This document shows, one piece after another, positions 8,939 through 17,111 of a stretch of 64,000 nt of DNA (positions within the stretch are counted from its first letter, which is position 1; the number at the start of each line of letters is the position of its first letter). A model generated the notes under the pieces. That model made no database searches. It was given only the letters and a program-made list of their open reading frames with translations, and was not told where the DNA came from. Position numbers and translations under genes: made by a program. The stretch is from Flavobacteriales bacterium UBA4466 (GTDB lineage Bacteria; Bacteroidota; Bacteroidia; Flavobacteriales_D; Crocinitomicaceae), in NCBI GenBank assembly GCA_905182335.1, contig CAJJBE010000002.1:349501-413500 (forward strand). The letters are read 5' to 3'.

Positions 8939-9486
8939 TCGTCCGATTTTGTTATGACGGCTAATAGTACAAAATCATAGGAAAAATGTGCTCCAATGGA
9001 AAACCATAATCCGAATTCGTAATAGCCATAGCTGATTAGAAATATAAAGGGCAAGACGATTAATCCATATAAAGACACTTTCCAATTGAATGGGTTTAAA
9101 TATCCATGAATTGCTACAAATATAAGAGTGGCTATTATTGGTCCGACACAAAGCTGAATACCAGATCTAAAGAGAAGCTCTTCTCCAATTCCGGCGCATA
9201 TGGAAAGAAAGAAGCAGTCTAATAAATTCAGGTTCATACTTTTTACTAGACTCTCAACCCCTGAAGGCATCTTCTTGAAAACAGTAGCTTGCATAAGCAA
9301 AAGTGCTAAGAACGCGTATACTATCCCTAACTGTATTCCAATACCTAATTTAAAGACAGAGAGGTTTTTTAGTTGTAATATTTCTAAAGGGAAAATATCT
9401 TCAAACCAATACAGGCCCAAAAATGTTGGAATTGGAAATAGGATAAGTGTGATTAACCCCAGAAGATAAATAGACCTTTTACTCAA
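8935..9486 (-). CDS. CPBP family intramembrane glutamic endopeptidase
   Basis: A 183-residue membrane protein with five or six hydrophobic segments. The family motifs are GIGEELLFRSG (EExxxR with the catalytic glutamates) and a later LIFVAIHG with the conserved histidine, followed by a third polar motif near HFSYDF. Related proteins include the Rce1-type CAAX proteases and bacteriocin self-immunity proteins, but no bacteriocin gene lies nearby. The convergent LRR gene overlaps it by four bases. Confidence 0.85.
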   Translation of the reverse strand: MSKRSIYLLGLITLILFPIPTFLGLYWFEDIFPLEILQLKNLSVFKLGIGIQLGIVYAFLALLLMQATVFKKMPSGVESLVKSMNLNLLDCFFLSICAGIGEELLFRSGIQLCVGPIIATLIFVAIHGYLNPFNWKVSLYGLIVLPFIFLISYGYYEFGLWFSIGAHFSYDFVLLAVITKSDD

Positions 9487-9562
9487 AATCTTACTGTTTT
9501 CGCATATAGTTCCTGACTAACATCTTTCTTGCTAAGAGGATAATCTTATATCACAAGAAGTG

Positions 9563-10624
9563 TTATTGAATTTCTTTTTTGAAAATCGTTTGGGTTGGGA
9601 ATGCAAAGTCTAGTTTAGCTTCATTAAATCGTCTTAAGACTTCTTTACTAATTGTATTTTGAGAGTCTAACCAATGAGCTTCTGGCTTGATATAATAAAT
9701 GAATAATATTCCTAATGAGAAATCACCAAAATCTTTGAATCCAGCTTCACACTCTTCATCAAGAATATCAGAATGATCAGCTACAATCTGATTTAAAATA
9801 TCAACACCTTTTTGAATTTCTTTCTCATCAGTATCATATGTTAAACCAAGGTTTAACATAATCTTTAACGATGGCTGTGAGGTAATATTAACCACACTTG
9901 TATCTGTAAAGGTACTATTTGGAATCGTCACAACACGTCCATCCAAAGTTCTTACTCTGGTGCTTCTCAAACCAACTTCCTCTACTATACCATCATATCC
10001 TTCAATTTGAATCCTATCCTGTATCTTAAATGGTTTATCGAGAAAGATCATTATGCCTGCAAAAATATTCTTCACTGAATCTTGTGCGGCTAATGCCAAA
10101 GCCAACCCTCCAATACCAAGACCAGCAATCATTGCAGTAATATCAAAGCCAATATTATCAAGGGCAATGATAATTCCAAACATCCATATAGTAGACCCGA
10201 GTGTTTTTCTAATAAGGGGAAGTAAAAAGTTATTCTGTCCCTTTTCTGTTTTTTCAATATAAGGTAAAACCACTTTTGTAACAACAGCATTAAATAATTT
10301 TGAAATAATAGATGTCAAAATAATAATAGCAGTAAAAAGAGCAAAGTTTTCTAAAAATGAAAGGACCTTTTGATTGCTAAATTTAAGACTATGAATTGCA
10401 ATCCAGTATCCCAATAAAAGAATAGAGTAGACAATTGGTTTTTCAAGCGTTTCTAATAACAAATCATCAAGATCTGTTGTTGTTTTTTGAGTTAACTTTT
10501 TAATGACATTAGAGATTATCCAGTACAGTAATTTAACTGAGATAAATGATCCTATAATATAAGCTAATGCAATTAACCATTCCAATATGGTATTGTCTAA
10601 AAAAATGTTGTCTAAAAATTCCAT
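9563..10624 (-). CDS. MscS family small-conductance mechanosensitive channel
   Basis: A 353-residue inner-membrane protein that opens under membrane tension and protects against osmotic downshock. It has four or five N-terminal transmembrane segments. The pore helix is glycine/alanine-rich (GLGIGGLALALAAQDSVKN), followed by the beta domain motif FKIQDRIQIEGYDGIVEEVGLRSTRVRT and RVVTIPNS. The C-terminal cytoplasmic domain is complete. It has one extra hydrophobic segment compared with the E. coli MscS plan. The ATG at 10624 is followed upstream by an AT-rich region. Confidence 0.93.
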   Translation of the reverse strand: MEFLDNIFLDNTILEWLIALAYIIGSFISVKLLYWIISNVIKKLTQKTTTDLDDLLLETLEKPIVYSILLLGYWIAIHSLKFSNQKVLSFLENFALFTAIIILTSIISKLFNAVVTKVVLPYIEKTEKGQNNFLLPLIRKTLGSTIWMFGIIIALDNIGFDITAMIAGLGIGGLALALAAQDSVKNIFAGIMIFLDKPFKIQDRIQIEGYDGIVEEVGLRSTRVRTLDGRVVTIPNSTFTDTSVVNITSQPSLKIMLNLGLTYDTDEKEIQKGVDILNQIVADHSDILDEECEAGFKDFGDFSLGILFIYYIKPEAHWLDSQNTISKEVLRRFNEAKLDFAFPTQTIFKKEIQ

Positions 10625-10722
10625 TGGTATTTTATTTGGTGTAAAATTATATAATAATGTAAATTACGTATGGTATATAGTAATTTTTTTTTAAAAAAAA
10701 AGACACACACTAATAACTAGTA

Positions 10723-11496
10723 TTAGCTAAACCTTAGGTGTTTTACTGTATGGCCTTTATTTATTAATTGTTTTAATGATTCGACCCCAATTTCAAGGTG
10801 TGAATGAACGAATTTTGTTGTAACATTATTATCACTTGTGCTGGTTTTAACACCTTCTGAAACCATTGGTTGATCAGATACTAGTAGTAAAGCTCCCGTT
10901 GGGATTTCATTCGCAAAGCCAACGGTAAAAACCGTTGCAGTTTCCATATCTATGGCCATGGCACGAATTTTCTGTAAATACAGCTTAAATTCATCATCAT
11001 GCTCCCAAACACGTCTATTTGTGGTATAGCACGTTCCTGTCCAGTAATCTTGATTGAAATCGCGAATAGTTGTTGAAATCGCTTTTTGTAAAGCAAATGA
11101 TGGCAGTGCAGGAACCTCAGGTGGATAGTAATCATTACTGGTTCCTTCTCCACGAATTGCTGCAATTGGAAGTATCAAATCCCCAACCTCATTTTTCTTT
11201 TTTAATCCACCACATTTCCCTAAGAACAAAACTGCCTTTGGTTTAATACTTGACAATAAATCCATACAAGTTGCTGCAGATGCACTTCCCATTCCAAAAT
11301 TAATGATTGTAATTCCTTCAGCGGTGGCACATTTCATCGGTTTATCGTTACCAATAACTTTTACATTATGTATTTCAGCAAAGCGATCCACATAATTTTG
11401 GAAGTTACATAGTAGGATGTATTCTCCAAAATTCTCTAATTTTTCTCCTGTATATCTAGGCAGCCAATTCTCTACAATTTCTTGTTTTGTTTTCAT
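10723..11496 (-). CDS. amn: AMP nucleosidase
   Basis: Hydrolyses AMP to adenine and ribose 5-phosphate, balancing adenylate pools. The 257-residue protein is the short Bacteroidota form, lacking the N-terminal regulatory domain of the E. coli enzyme. It belongs to the nucleoside phosphorylase/hydrolase fold: GMGSASAATCMDLL, LFLGKCGGLKK (phosphate site region), IRGEGTSNDYYP, and AIDMETATVFTVGF with the ribose-contacting ME pair. An LVSDQPM motif follows. It sits downstream of the M49 peptidase, separated from it by a terminator, so it probably has its own promoter. Confidence 0.9.
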   Translation of the reverse strand: MKTKQEIVENWLPRYTGEKLENFGEYILLCNFQNYVDRFAEIHNVKVIGNDKPMKCATAEGITIINFGMGSASAATCMDLLSSIKPKAVLFLGKCGGLKKKNEVGDLILPIAAIRGEGTSNDYYPPEVPALPSFALQKAISTTIRDFNQDYWTGTCYTTNRRVWEHDDEFKLYLQKIRAMAIDMETATVFTVGFANEIPTGALLLVSDQPMVSEGVKTSTSDNNVTTKFVHSHLEIGVESLKQLINKGHTVKHLRFS

Positions 11497-11517
11497 AGAT
11501 TGTTGATTAATGTGTAT

Positions 11518-11555
11518 AAAAAAAGGGCGTTCGATTTGAACGAACTCCCTTTTTT
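11518..11555 (-). terminator. Rho-independent terminator of the M49 peptidase gene
   Basis: Read on the minus strand, an AGGGAGTTCG arm pairs with CGAACGCCCT across a 7-nt loop with one mismatch. An A-run precedes it and a 7-nt T-run follows it. It lies between the peptidase stop at 11572 and the amn start. Confidence 0.8.
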
Positions 11556-11571
11556 AAATTGTATAGTTCAA

Positions 11572-13602
11572 TTACTCTAAAATACTATAAGTCTTCCCAT
11601 AATAAAGCATTTGCTCTTCAAATGTCTGTGTGTTATCAATTTTTACATTGATGATATTTCCATTTTTGTCATTATCTGTAACAAATATTGGATTAACAAA
11701 ACCACTATATGGAGCCAAGTCTAATGGCTTCACACGATTAAGGACTTCTTGGTGCAATACTTGGTCAACTTTTACACCGTAAATTTCAACTAAGCTCTTT
11801 CCAGCCTCATAATCACCTTCTGACTTGATTCGCTGAATCTCTTTTAATAGATCTCCGAATAATACTCTTAGCTTGTCGTAATCAGTAATATTGTAATATG
11901 TTTTTCCATCTTTCGCGATTTTCGCGATAACGTTTTCAGAAGCACCTTTTTCAATGGCCCATGAAGCAACCAACTGACGGTTTTGCATATGTTCTTCTTC
12001 CACATTTTTACCTAAATCTAAGCGTTGCAATTGAGTTAGCATACCATTTCTGATGTAGCCATCGTATTCAGCTTTTCCAACCTCTAGTGTTGTAATTAAT
12101 CCTAATTCAATCATCTTTTGATCCATGATATAATATAGTCCAACTAAATCTGCACGTGCTTCTTCAAGCGTACTTGCATAATTCTTTAACGTTACGGCTG
12201 GCTGTCCAACACCTTTGTTTATTTGACCTGATGCATGTCCAACAACTTCATGTAAAGCGGTATGAAGTTTACCTGCTAAATAGGAGTGGTTTCTTGCACG
12301 ATCAACTTCTTCTTGGTCATAAGCGAACTCTTCTGTCATTCCTTCTCCTCCCGCTTCTGCATAGGCCGAAATGATGTTCCCTAAACTAACTGATTTTGAA
12401 CCGTGTTCTTGACGAATCCAATTGTTATTTGGTAAGTTAACCCCAATTGGAGTAGAAGGAGAGGCGTCACCTGATTCACTAGCAACTTGTACTACCTTGT
12501 ATGAAACACCTTTAACTTCTTTCTTTTTATGTGAATCAATAAGGGGAGAGTTGTCCTCAAACCATTGAGCATTCTCAGCAATTACAGACATTTGTTTTGA
12601 GGCTTCGAAATCGGTTATTTGAACAACACTTTCAAAAGTTGCTCTTCTTCCGATTGCATCACCATAAACTTCAATAAACCCATTAATCCAATCGATATCA
12701 CCTTTTGTAGATTTTGCCCAAAGAATATTGTAATCATCCCATATTTTCAAATCCCCCGTGTTATAATATTCAATTAATTTTTCTAGCGCAGCTTTTTGGT
12801 CGTCGTTTTCTGCAACTAATAGAGCTTTAGCTAGCCAAAACGTAATTTTGTCAATGGCTTTACCATATTTCCCACCTGATTTCCATACGTCTTCATATAG
12901 TTTCCCCTCTTTTAATATTAATGTTGAATTCAAACCAAGTTCAATAGGGTGAAGATCTGTACTGTCTGATTTATTCGCGTAGAATTCTTCCACCATTTGT
13001 TGAGTAACTCCTTCACCATAAAACCCATTAGCTGAAGCAACAATCATATCAACGTCAGCATCTTTAACTTTACGCTTCATTTCAAGTGTTTTACTAAAAA
13101 TAACCTCCATCGTGTTAGTGTTAATTTTAGCACCAGTTTCTAAAATCAATATTCTCATGTAATCACGCGAGAAATTAGGTATTATTTTGTCCATTCCATA
13201 GTGATGGTGAATTCCATTTGCAAACCAAACTTGCTTTGAATAAACCATAAAGTTCTTCCAGTTTTCGCTTTCACGATCTCCCCTGTAGTTTTCTATAATT
13301 GATTCTAGACAATTTCTAATTTCAACATTATATGGATTATTTTGATCATAAATAATATCACGACCAGCTAATCCTGCTTGTGACATGTAGTACACCATTT
13401 TTTTTTGATCTAGGGAAAGTTTATGAAAGTCTTTAATATTATAACGTAATACTTGAATATCAGCAAAACGATCAACCTTAAGGTTTCCCATTTTCACTTC
13501 ATTTAAAGCTAATGAGTAATCATTTTTATGTTTATCTGATCCACATGAGGTTAGCGCAAGAGCACTAGCCAAGAATGGAATGTATACATGTTTAAAAATC
13601 AT
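11572..13602 (-). CDS. M49 family dipeptidyl peptidase III-like lipoprotein
   Basis: A zinc exopeptidase of 676 residues. The signal ends in the lipobox ALTSC (Cys20), so it is attached to the membrane. The HEVVGH zinc motif at 451-456 fits HExxxH, and EEARAD at 480-485 supplies the third ligand, the pair that defines family M49. M49 enzymes release dipeptides from the N-terminus of short peptides. Many Bacteroidota carry such periplasmic homologues, some annotated misleadingly as dihydrofolate reductase. The second domain is intact. It is followed by a terminator and then amn. The substrate is not readable from sequence. Confidence 0.9.
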   Translation of the reverse strand: MIFKHVYIPFLASALALTSCGSDKHKNDYSLALNEVKMGNLKVDRFADIQVLRYNIKDFHKLSLDQKKMVYYMSQAGLAGRDIIYDQNNPYNVEIRNCLESIIENYRGDRESENWKNFMVYSKQVWFANGIHHHYGMDKIIPNFSRDYMRILILETGAKINTNTMEVIFSKTLEMKRKVKDADVDMIVASANGFYGEGVTQQMVEEFYANKSDSTDLHPIELGLNSTLILKEGKLYEDVWKSGGKYGKAIDKITFWLAKALLVAENDDQKAALEKLIEYYNTGDLKIWDDYNILWAKSTKGDIDWINGFIEVYGDAIGRRATFESVVQITDFEASKQMSVIAENAQWFEDNSPLIDSHKKKEVKGVSYKVVQVASESGDASPSTPIGVNLPNNNWIRQEHGSKSVSLGNIISAYAEAGGEGMTEEFAYDQEEVDRARNHSYLAGKLHTALHEVVGHASGQINKGVGQPAVTLKNYASTLEEARADLVGLYYIMDQKMIELGLITTLEVGKAEYDGYIRNGMLTQLQRLDLGKNVEEEHMQNRQLVASWAIEKGASENVIAKIAKDGKTYYNITDYDKLRVLFGDLLKEIQRIKSEGDYEAGKSLVEIYGVKVDQVLHQEVLNRVKPLDLAPYSGFVNPIFVTDNDKNGNIINVKIDNTQTFEEQMLYYGKTYSILE

Positions 13603-13691
13603 AGTATCATTTTTTTATCCTAAAATAGATAATCATTCTAAATGATTAATTTTTAGAATTATAAACGGTAGAATTATAAGCTTGAATGGAA

Positions 13692-14336
13692 TTACTTCAA
13701 TTCTTTTTTTGCTTTGGTAGTGCCAATTTTCATTGTAATGAAATCTTGATCAGCTTTTGGTGAGCGTGAGGGCGAATATTCTCTTCCGTAGAAGATGATT
13801 TGCAAATGTAGTTTGTTCCACAATTCTTCAGGAAAGACTTTTTTCGCATCTTTTTCTGTTTGCTCAACATTTTTCCCAGATGTAATTCCCCAGCGTACAA
13901 GTAAACGATGTATATGAGTATCAACAGGGAATGCTGGCACCCCAAATGCTTGTGCCATCACCACTGAAGCTGTCTTGTGTCCAACCCCTGGGAACTCCTC
14001 TAGCAACTCAAAACTTTGAGGAACTTCACCATTATATTTGGCAATCATCATTTCAGACAACGTGAAAATTGCTTGAGACTTACGCGGAGAAAGCCCACAA
14101 GGGCGAATTATTTCACGAATATCACTAACAGTTAGCTTTACCATGTCGAAAGGATTGTTAGCTAACTTGAATAAACTCGGTGTAATTAGGTTTACCCGCT
14201 TGTCTGTGCATTGCGCAGAGAGTAAGACAGCAATTAATAGGGTGTATGAATCTGTGTGGTTTAATGGAACAGGAGTCTTTGGATATAACCGCTCTAATTC
14301 TTCAACGAGATAGTCTGCTTTTTCTTTTTTTGTCAT
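13692..14336 (-). CDS. nth: Endonuclease III (DNA glycosylase/AP lyase), lacking the iron-sulfur cysteines
   Basis: Removes oxidised pyrimidines and nicks abasic sites in base excision repair. The helix-hairpin-helix reads LEEFPGVGHKTASVV, with catalytic Lys121, and the catalytic aspartate is Asp139 in FPVDTHIHR, equivalent to Lys120 and Asp138 of the E. coli enzyme. The usual C-terminal C-x6-C-x2-C-x5-C cluster is missing: the only cysteines are Cys43 and Cys80, and the C-terminal tail IFYGREYSPSRSPK has none. The protein is otherwise full length at 214 residues. The start overlaps the stop of the upstream TPR gene as ATGA, indicating translational coupling. Confidence 0.92.
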   Translation of the reverse strand: MTKKEKADYLVEELERLYPKTPVPLNHTDSYTLLIAVLLSAQCTDKRVNLITPSLFKLANNPFDMVKLTVSDIREIIRPCGLSPRKSQAIFTLSEMMIAKYNGEVPQSFELLEEFPGVGHKTASVVMAQAFGVPAFPVDTHIHRLLVRWGITSGKNVEQTEKDAKKVFPEELWNKLHLQIIFYGREYSPSRSPKADQDFITMKIGTTKAKKELK

Positions 14337-14929
14337 TTGATTCTGAATCCATTCTTTAGAAATGTCATAAATTCTTTAAACTGAATTATTGAAGTAAATA
14401 CTTTTTTAAATTCAGATTTAGTCGATGTTTTCTCTTCTCTAACCTCGTTTTTTTTGAAGTCAATATTAAGATTATGATTTTCTTCTAAATCATCTATTAC
14501 ATCGAGTAACTCATCTTCCATTTCTGAAAGAGAATCAGCGCGTTTGAAACGATCATCAGCTTCTTTTTGATACCCCTTTTGTTCTAGTAATAAACCTAGA
14601 TTATTTTGTCCAACTGCATCTTCAGGGTCAAGCCCGACTGCTTTTTCATAATCGAGAATAGCTCCGTCAATATCTCCGAAATTATTCCGTGCAAATGCAC
14701 GTGAAGCATAGCGATAACTGTAATCAGGCTGAAGTTCAACCGCACGATCAAAATCGGCTAGACTTTTATCTTTTTGTTTAGCATGAAGATAGGCAACCCC
14801 TCTATCGGATAAAATATTGCATTCGTATGGCGATTCTTTTAATGCTTTAGAATATAGTTCAATTGATTTCTCAAAGTTTCCTTTCTTTAGCGCTTCATCT
14901 GCCTGTTTATGTGTTTTATTCGTGAACAT
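14333..14929 (-). CDS. Tetratricopeptide repeat protein
   Basis: A 198-residue soluble protein with about four TPR units, for example ALKKGNFEKSIELYSKALKE, SLADFDRAVELQPDYSYRYA and AILDYEKAVGLDPEDAVGQN. TPRs are protein-protein interaction helices. The C-terminal third is charged and has no recognised domain. There is no signal peptide. Its stop overlaps the nth start by four bases, so the two are cotranscribed. Whether it helps the glycosylase or is just an operon neighbour cannot be said. Confidence 0.82.
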   Translation of the reverse strand: MFTNKTHKQADEALKKGNFEKSIELYSKALKESPYECNILSDRGVAYLHAKQKDKSLADFDRAVELQPDYSYRYASRAFARNNFGDIDGAILDYEKAVGLDPEDAVGQNNLGLLLEQKGYQKEADDRFKRADSLSEMEDELLDVIDDLEENHNLNIDFKKNEVREEKTSTKSEFKKVFTSIIQFKEFMTFLKNGFRIK

Positions 14930-14946
14930 TATTTAATTTCGTAATT

Positions 14947-15201
14947 ATGTTAGACAAAGATACCGACTTTCCTCAGTACAGAAAACTTTCAAATGATAAG
15001 GTTTTTTATAAAATCGTTAATAATCGTGAATTTCACGAAATACAAGTTGTTGGAACATTTGCTCAACTTTATACCATAGAAGCAAAACAATATCCTGAAA
15101 TTTTAAAGATTAAGGACATGCTTAACTATACCATTGAAGGATTTGTTCCTTCAAGTATAGAAGAGTATTGTAAACTATTGGATACTCACGCGTTGGGTTA
15201 A
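14947..15201 (+). CDS. Small protein of unknown function
   Basis: An 84-residue acidic, soluble product with no signal peptide and no motif I recognise. It begins MLDKDTDFPQYRKL and ends in the SSIEEYCKLLDTHALG segment. It is divergent from the TPR gene with an 17-bp gap, and its last 27 bp overlap the 3' end of the convergent esterase gene. Codon use looks like that of its neighbours, which supports a real gene, but the evidence is limited to an open frame with a sensible start. Confidence 0.55.
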   Translation: MLDKDTDFPQYRKLSNDKVFYKIVNNREFHEIQVVGTFAQLYTIEAKQYPEILKIKDMLNYTIEGFVPSSIEEYCKLLDTHALG

Positions 15202-16287
15202 TTCTCCAGTCATTCCATATTTTAAAATGTAAATACCACGTTGTAAATGAGAAATATTCATTATTGTTTCTCCTGAAGTAATATATTGGGAGTGAACTAA
15301 TTTACCTGCAGTAGTATAAATGAAAATATTATTTGCAACCTCAGTTGTTATTTTAAAAACACCTTTTGATGGATTCGGACTGATTAAAAATAAAATTTTT
15401 GATATTTCATTTACTTCAACAATAGCAGGGCTAGAATGTGACCATTTCCTGAAGAACATCCAGAGATCTACTGATTCTGTAAAGTCATTAACTGGCTCAT
15501 AGAAAAAGCTATGTCCTCCTCCATTTATACGCCAAAGTTCCACTGAAGATGATGGGTCACAATTTTGATATACAAATCGATCAACTGTCAATCCGTCATT
15601 TGAAACATCTGGCAGCTGTGTTGAGTCTACTGTTGCTGAACAGTCATGAACGTTAATCCAAAAATCCATTGTCTCCGTAACCAAACTTAAAGAGGGAAGT
15701 GCTGAACCAGCATAAGGTACAGTAGCATCTGCAGTTCCGTGAACATGCATCACTGGAGTTTTGTAAACGGGAGCACAATTTGAGATATCATCTGTAGACA
15801 TTGTTCCAGACATTGTTCCAATTGCAGCAATACGATTATTTAAAACACAAGCTAAGTGATGACTCATGATACTTCCCATTGAAAATCCTGTAAAATATAC
15901 ACGTGTAATGTCAACATTATAATTTAAAATAAGATCATCAATCATAAAGTTGAAAAAAGAAATATCATCTACATTAGCTGCGAGTAATGTACCGTTATCC
16001 CATGAGGTTTGTCCGAATAAATTTATTAGTCCTTGAGGATAGATTGAAATGCATCTTGCCGTGTCTCCAATTTCTTTAAATCCAATAGGTTCCATCTGTG
16101 AATTACTACCACCTAATCCATGTAAAACAAATACAACAGGTAAAGATTCAGTAGCCAAATTAAAGCCAACTGGAAGGTATTGAATATATTCTCTTTCAAA
16201 TCCTCCAATATTAATAGTTTCATTTGTTTGTTGAGCAAATAACTCACCAATAAAAGAAAGTGTAATTAGTAATATTAGAGATTTCAT
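15175..16287 (-). CDS. Secreted PHB depolymerase/feruloyl esterase-like alpha/beta hydrolase with T9SS sorting domain
   Basis: A 370-residue secreted esterase. It has a signal peptide (MKSLILLITLSFIGELFAQ) and an LpqC/PHB-depolymerase type hydrolase fold with VVFVLHGLGGS near residue 51. The catalytic triad is Ser136 in GFSMG, Asp187 in GTADATVPY and His259 in GGGHSF. The last 75 residues form a type A T9SS sorting domain (NPSKGVFKI, GKLVHSQY, RGIYILKY). The enzyme is therefore probably exported to the cell surface or medium. Candidate substrates are polyhydroxyalkanoate or esterified plant polysaccharide. The adjacent genes give no pathway hint. Confidence 0.88.
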   Translation of the reverse strand: MKSLILLITLSFIGELFAQQTNETINIGGFEREYIQYLPVGFNLATESLPVVFVLHGLGGSNSQMEPIGFKEIGDTARCISIYPQGLINLFGQTSWDNGTLLAANVDDISFFNFMIDDLILNYNVDITRVYFTGFSMGSIMSHHLACVLNNRIAAIGTMSGTMSTDDISNCAPVYKTPVMHVHGTADATVPYAGSALPSLSLVTETMDFWINVHDCSATVDSTQLPDVSNDGLTVDRFVYQNCDPSSSVELWRINGGGHSFFYEPVNDFTESVDLWMFFRKWSHSSPAIVEVNEISKILFLISPNPSKGVFKITTEVANNIFIYTTAGKLVHSQYITSGETIMNISHLQRGIYILKYGMTGELTQRVSIQ

Positions 16288-16325
16288 ATTTATTTTTTTA
16301 TATCAAGTGAGGATTGTCTAAAATG

Positions 16326-17063
16326 TTAGTCTTTTATTCTAATATAAATTAATTTTGCTCTTCCTTTATGACTATCTCTTTGGTCGATTTCAAATTTTCC
16401 CGTTGATTTAATTAGAGGGGTTAATTTCTCAAAACCATAAATTCTTGAATCAAAATTGGGTTGTTTCTTTTGAATTAAACCACCGACATCACCCAGAAAT
16501 GCCCAACCATCTTCGTCTGCAATGTCATTGACAGTTTGAGTGATTAACTTAATTACTTTAGGTGTTATAACATCTATCCTTTTATTCTTTTCTGTAGGTG
16601 TAGACGTATCTTCTTTATCTGTATCTATTTTGTGAAGAATCTCTAGGTAAATGAACTTGTCACATGCTACAATGAAAGGGTCAGGTGTCTTTTTTTCACC
16701 AATCCCAATAACGCTAAGCCCTGTCTCTCGAATACGCATTGCTAATCGTGTAAAGTCACTATCACTAGATGCAATACAAAAACCATCAACTTTTTCTGAA
16801 TACAAAATGTCCATTGCATCGATGATCATAGCAGAATCTGTCGCATTTTTACCAGTTGTATAAGCATATTGCTGCATAGGTGTTATTGCATTTTCAAGGA
16901 GTATTTTCTTCCACTTAGAAAGTTGAGGTTTCGTCCAGTCTCCATAAATACGTTTTATTGTTGGATTACCATATTTGGCAATCTCTTCCATCATTTCTTT
17001 AATGTATTTTGAAGGTATGTTGTCGCCGTCGATTAAGACAGCCATTTTTTTATCTTTTTCCAT
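16326..17063 (-). CDS. NYN-domain protein with a C-terminal LOTUS/OST-HTH-like domain
   Basis: A 245-residue cytoplasmic protein from the ATG at 17063, which places the conserved NYN start MAVLIDGDN near the N-terminus; an upstream in-frame start at 17105 is less likely. The NYN (PIN-like nuclease) core has the acidic residues in IDGDN, ATDSAMIIDAMD and ASSDSDFTRL, and belongs to the LabA/DUF88 group. The C-terminal part (TPKVIKLITQTVNDI and GFEKLTPLIKSTGKFEI) resembles an OST-HTH RNA-binding fold. The likely role is RNA cleavage or RNA surveillance, but the target is unknown. It lies just after dnaX. Confidence 0.85.
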   Translation of the reverse strand: MEKDKKMAVLIDGDNIPSKYIKEMMEEIAKYGNPTIKRIYGDWTKPQLSKWKKILLENAITPMQQYAYTTGKNATDSAMIIDAMDILYSEKVDGFCIASSDSDFTRLAMRIRETGLSVIGIGEKKTPDPFIVACDKFIYLEILHKIDTDKEDTSTPTEKNKRIDVITPKVIKLITQTVNDIADEDGWAFLGDVGGLIQKKQPNFDSRIYGFEKLTPLIKSTGKFEIDQRDSHKGRAKLIYIRIKD

Positions 17064-17111
17064 TATTAGTTTATTAATAAGAACAAAAGATAATTTGGTT
17101 TTCAAATGTGA

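Noticed and set aside
8935-9486. CPBP protein as bacteriocin immunity
   Set aside because: No bacteriocin or export gene is adjacent, so the general protease call is kept.
10684-10701. T9-A9 palindrome upstream of the MscS gene
   Set aside because: A homopolymer junction in an AT-rich spacer is expected by chance and has no GC stem, so it is not called as a terminator.
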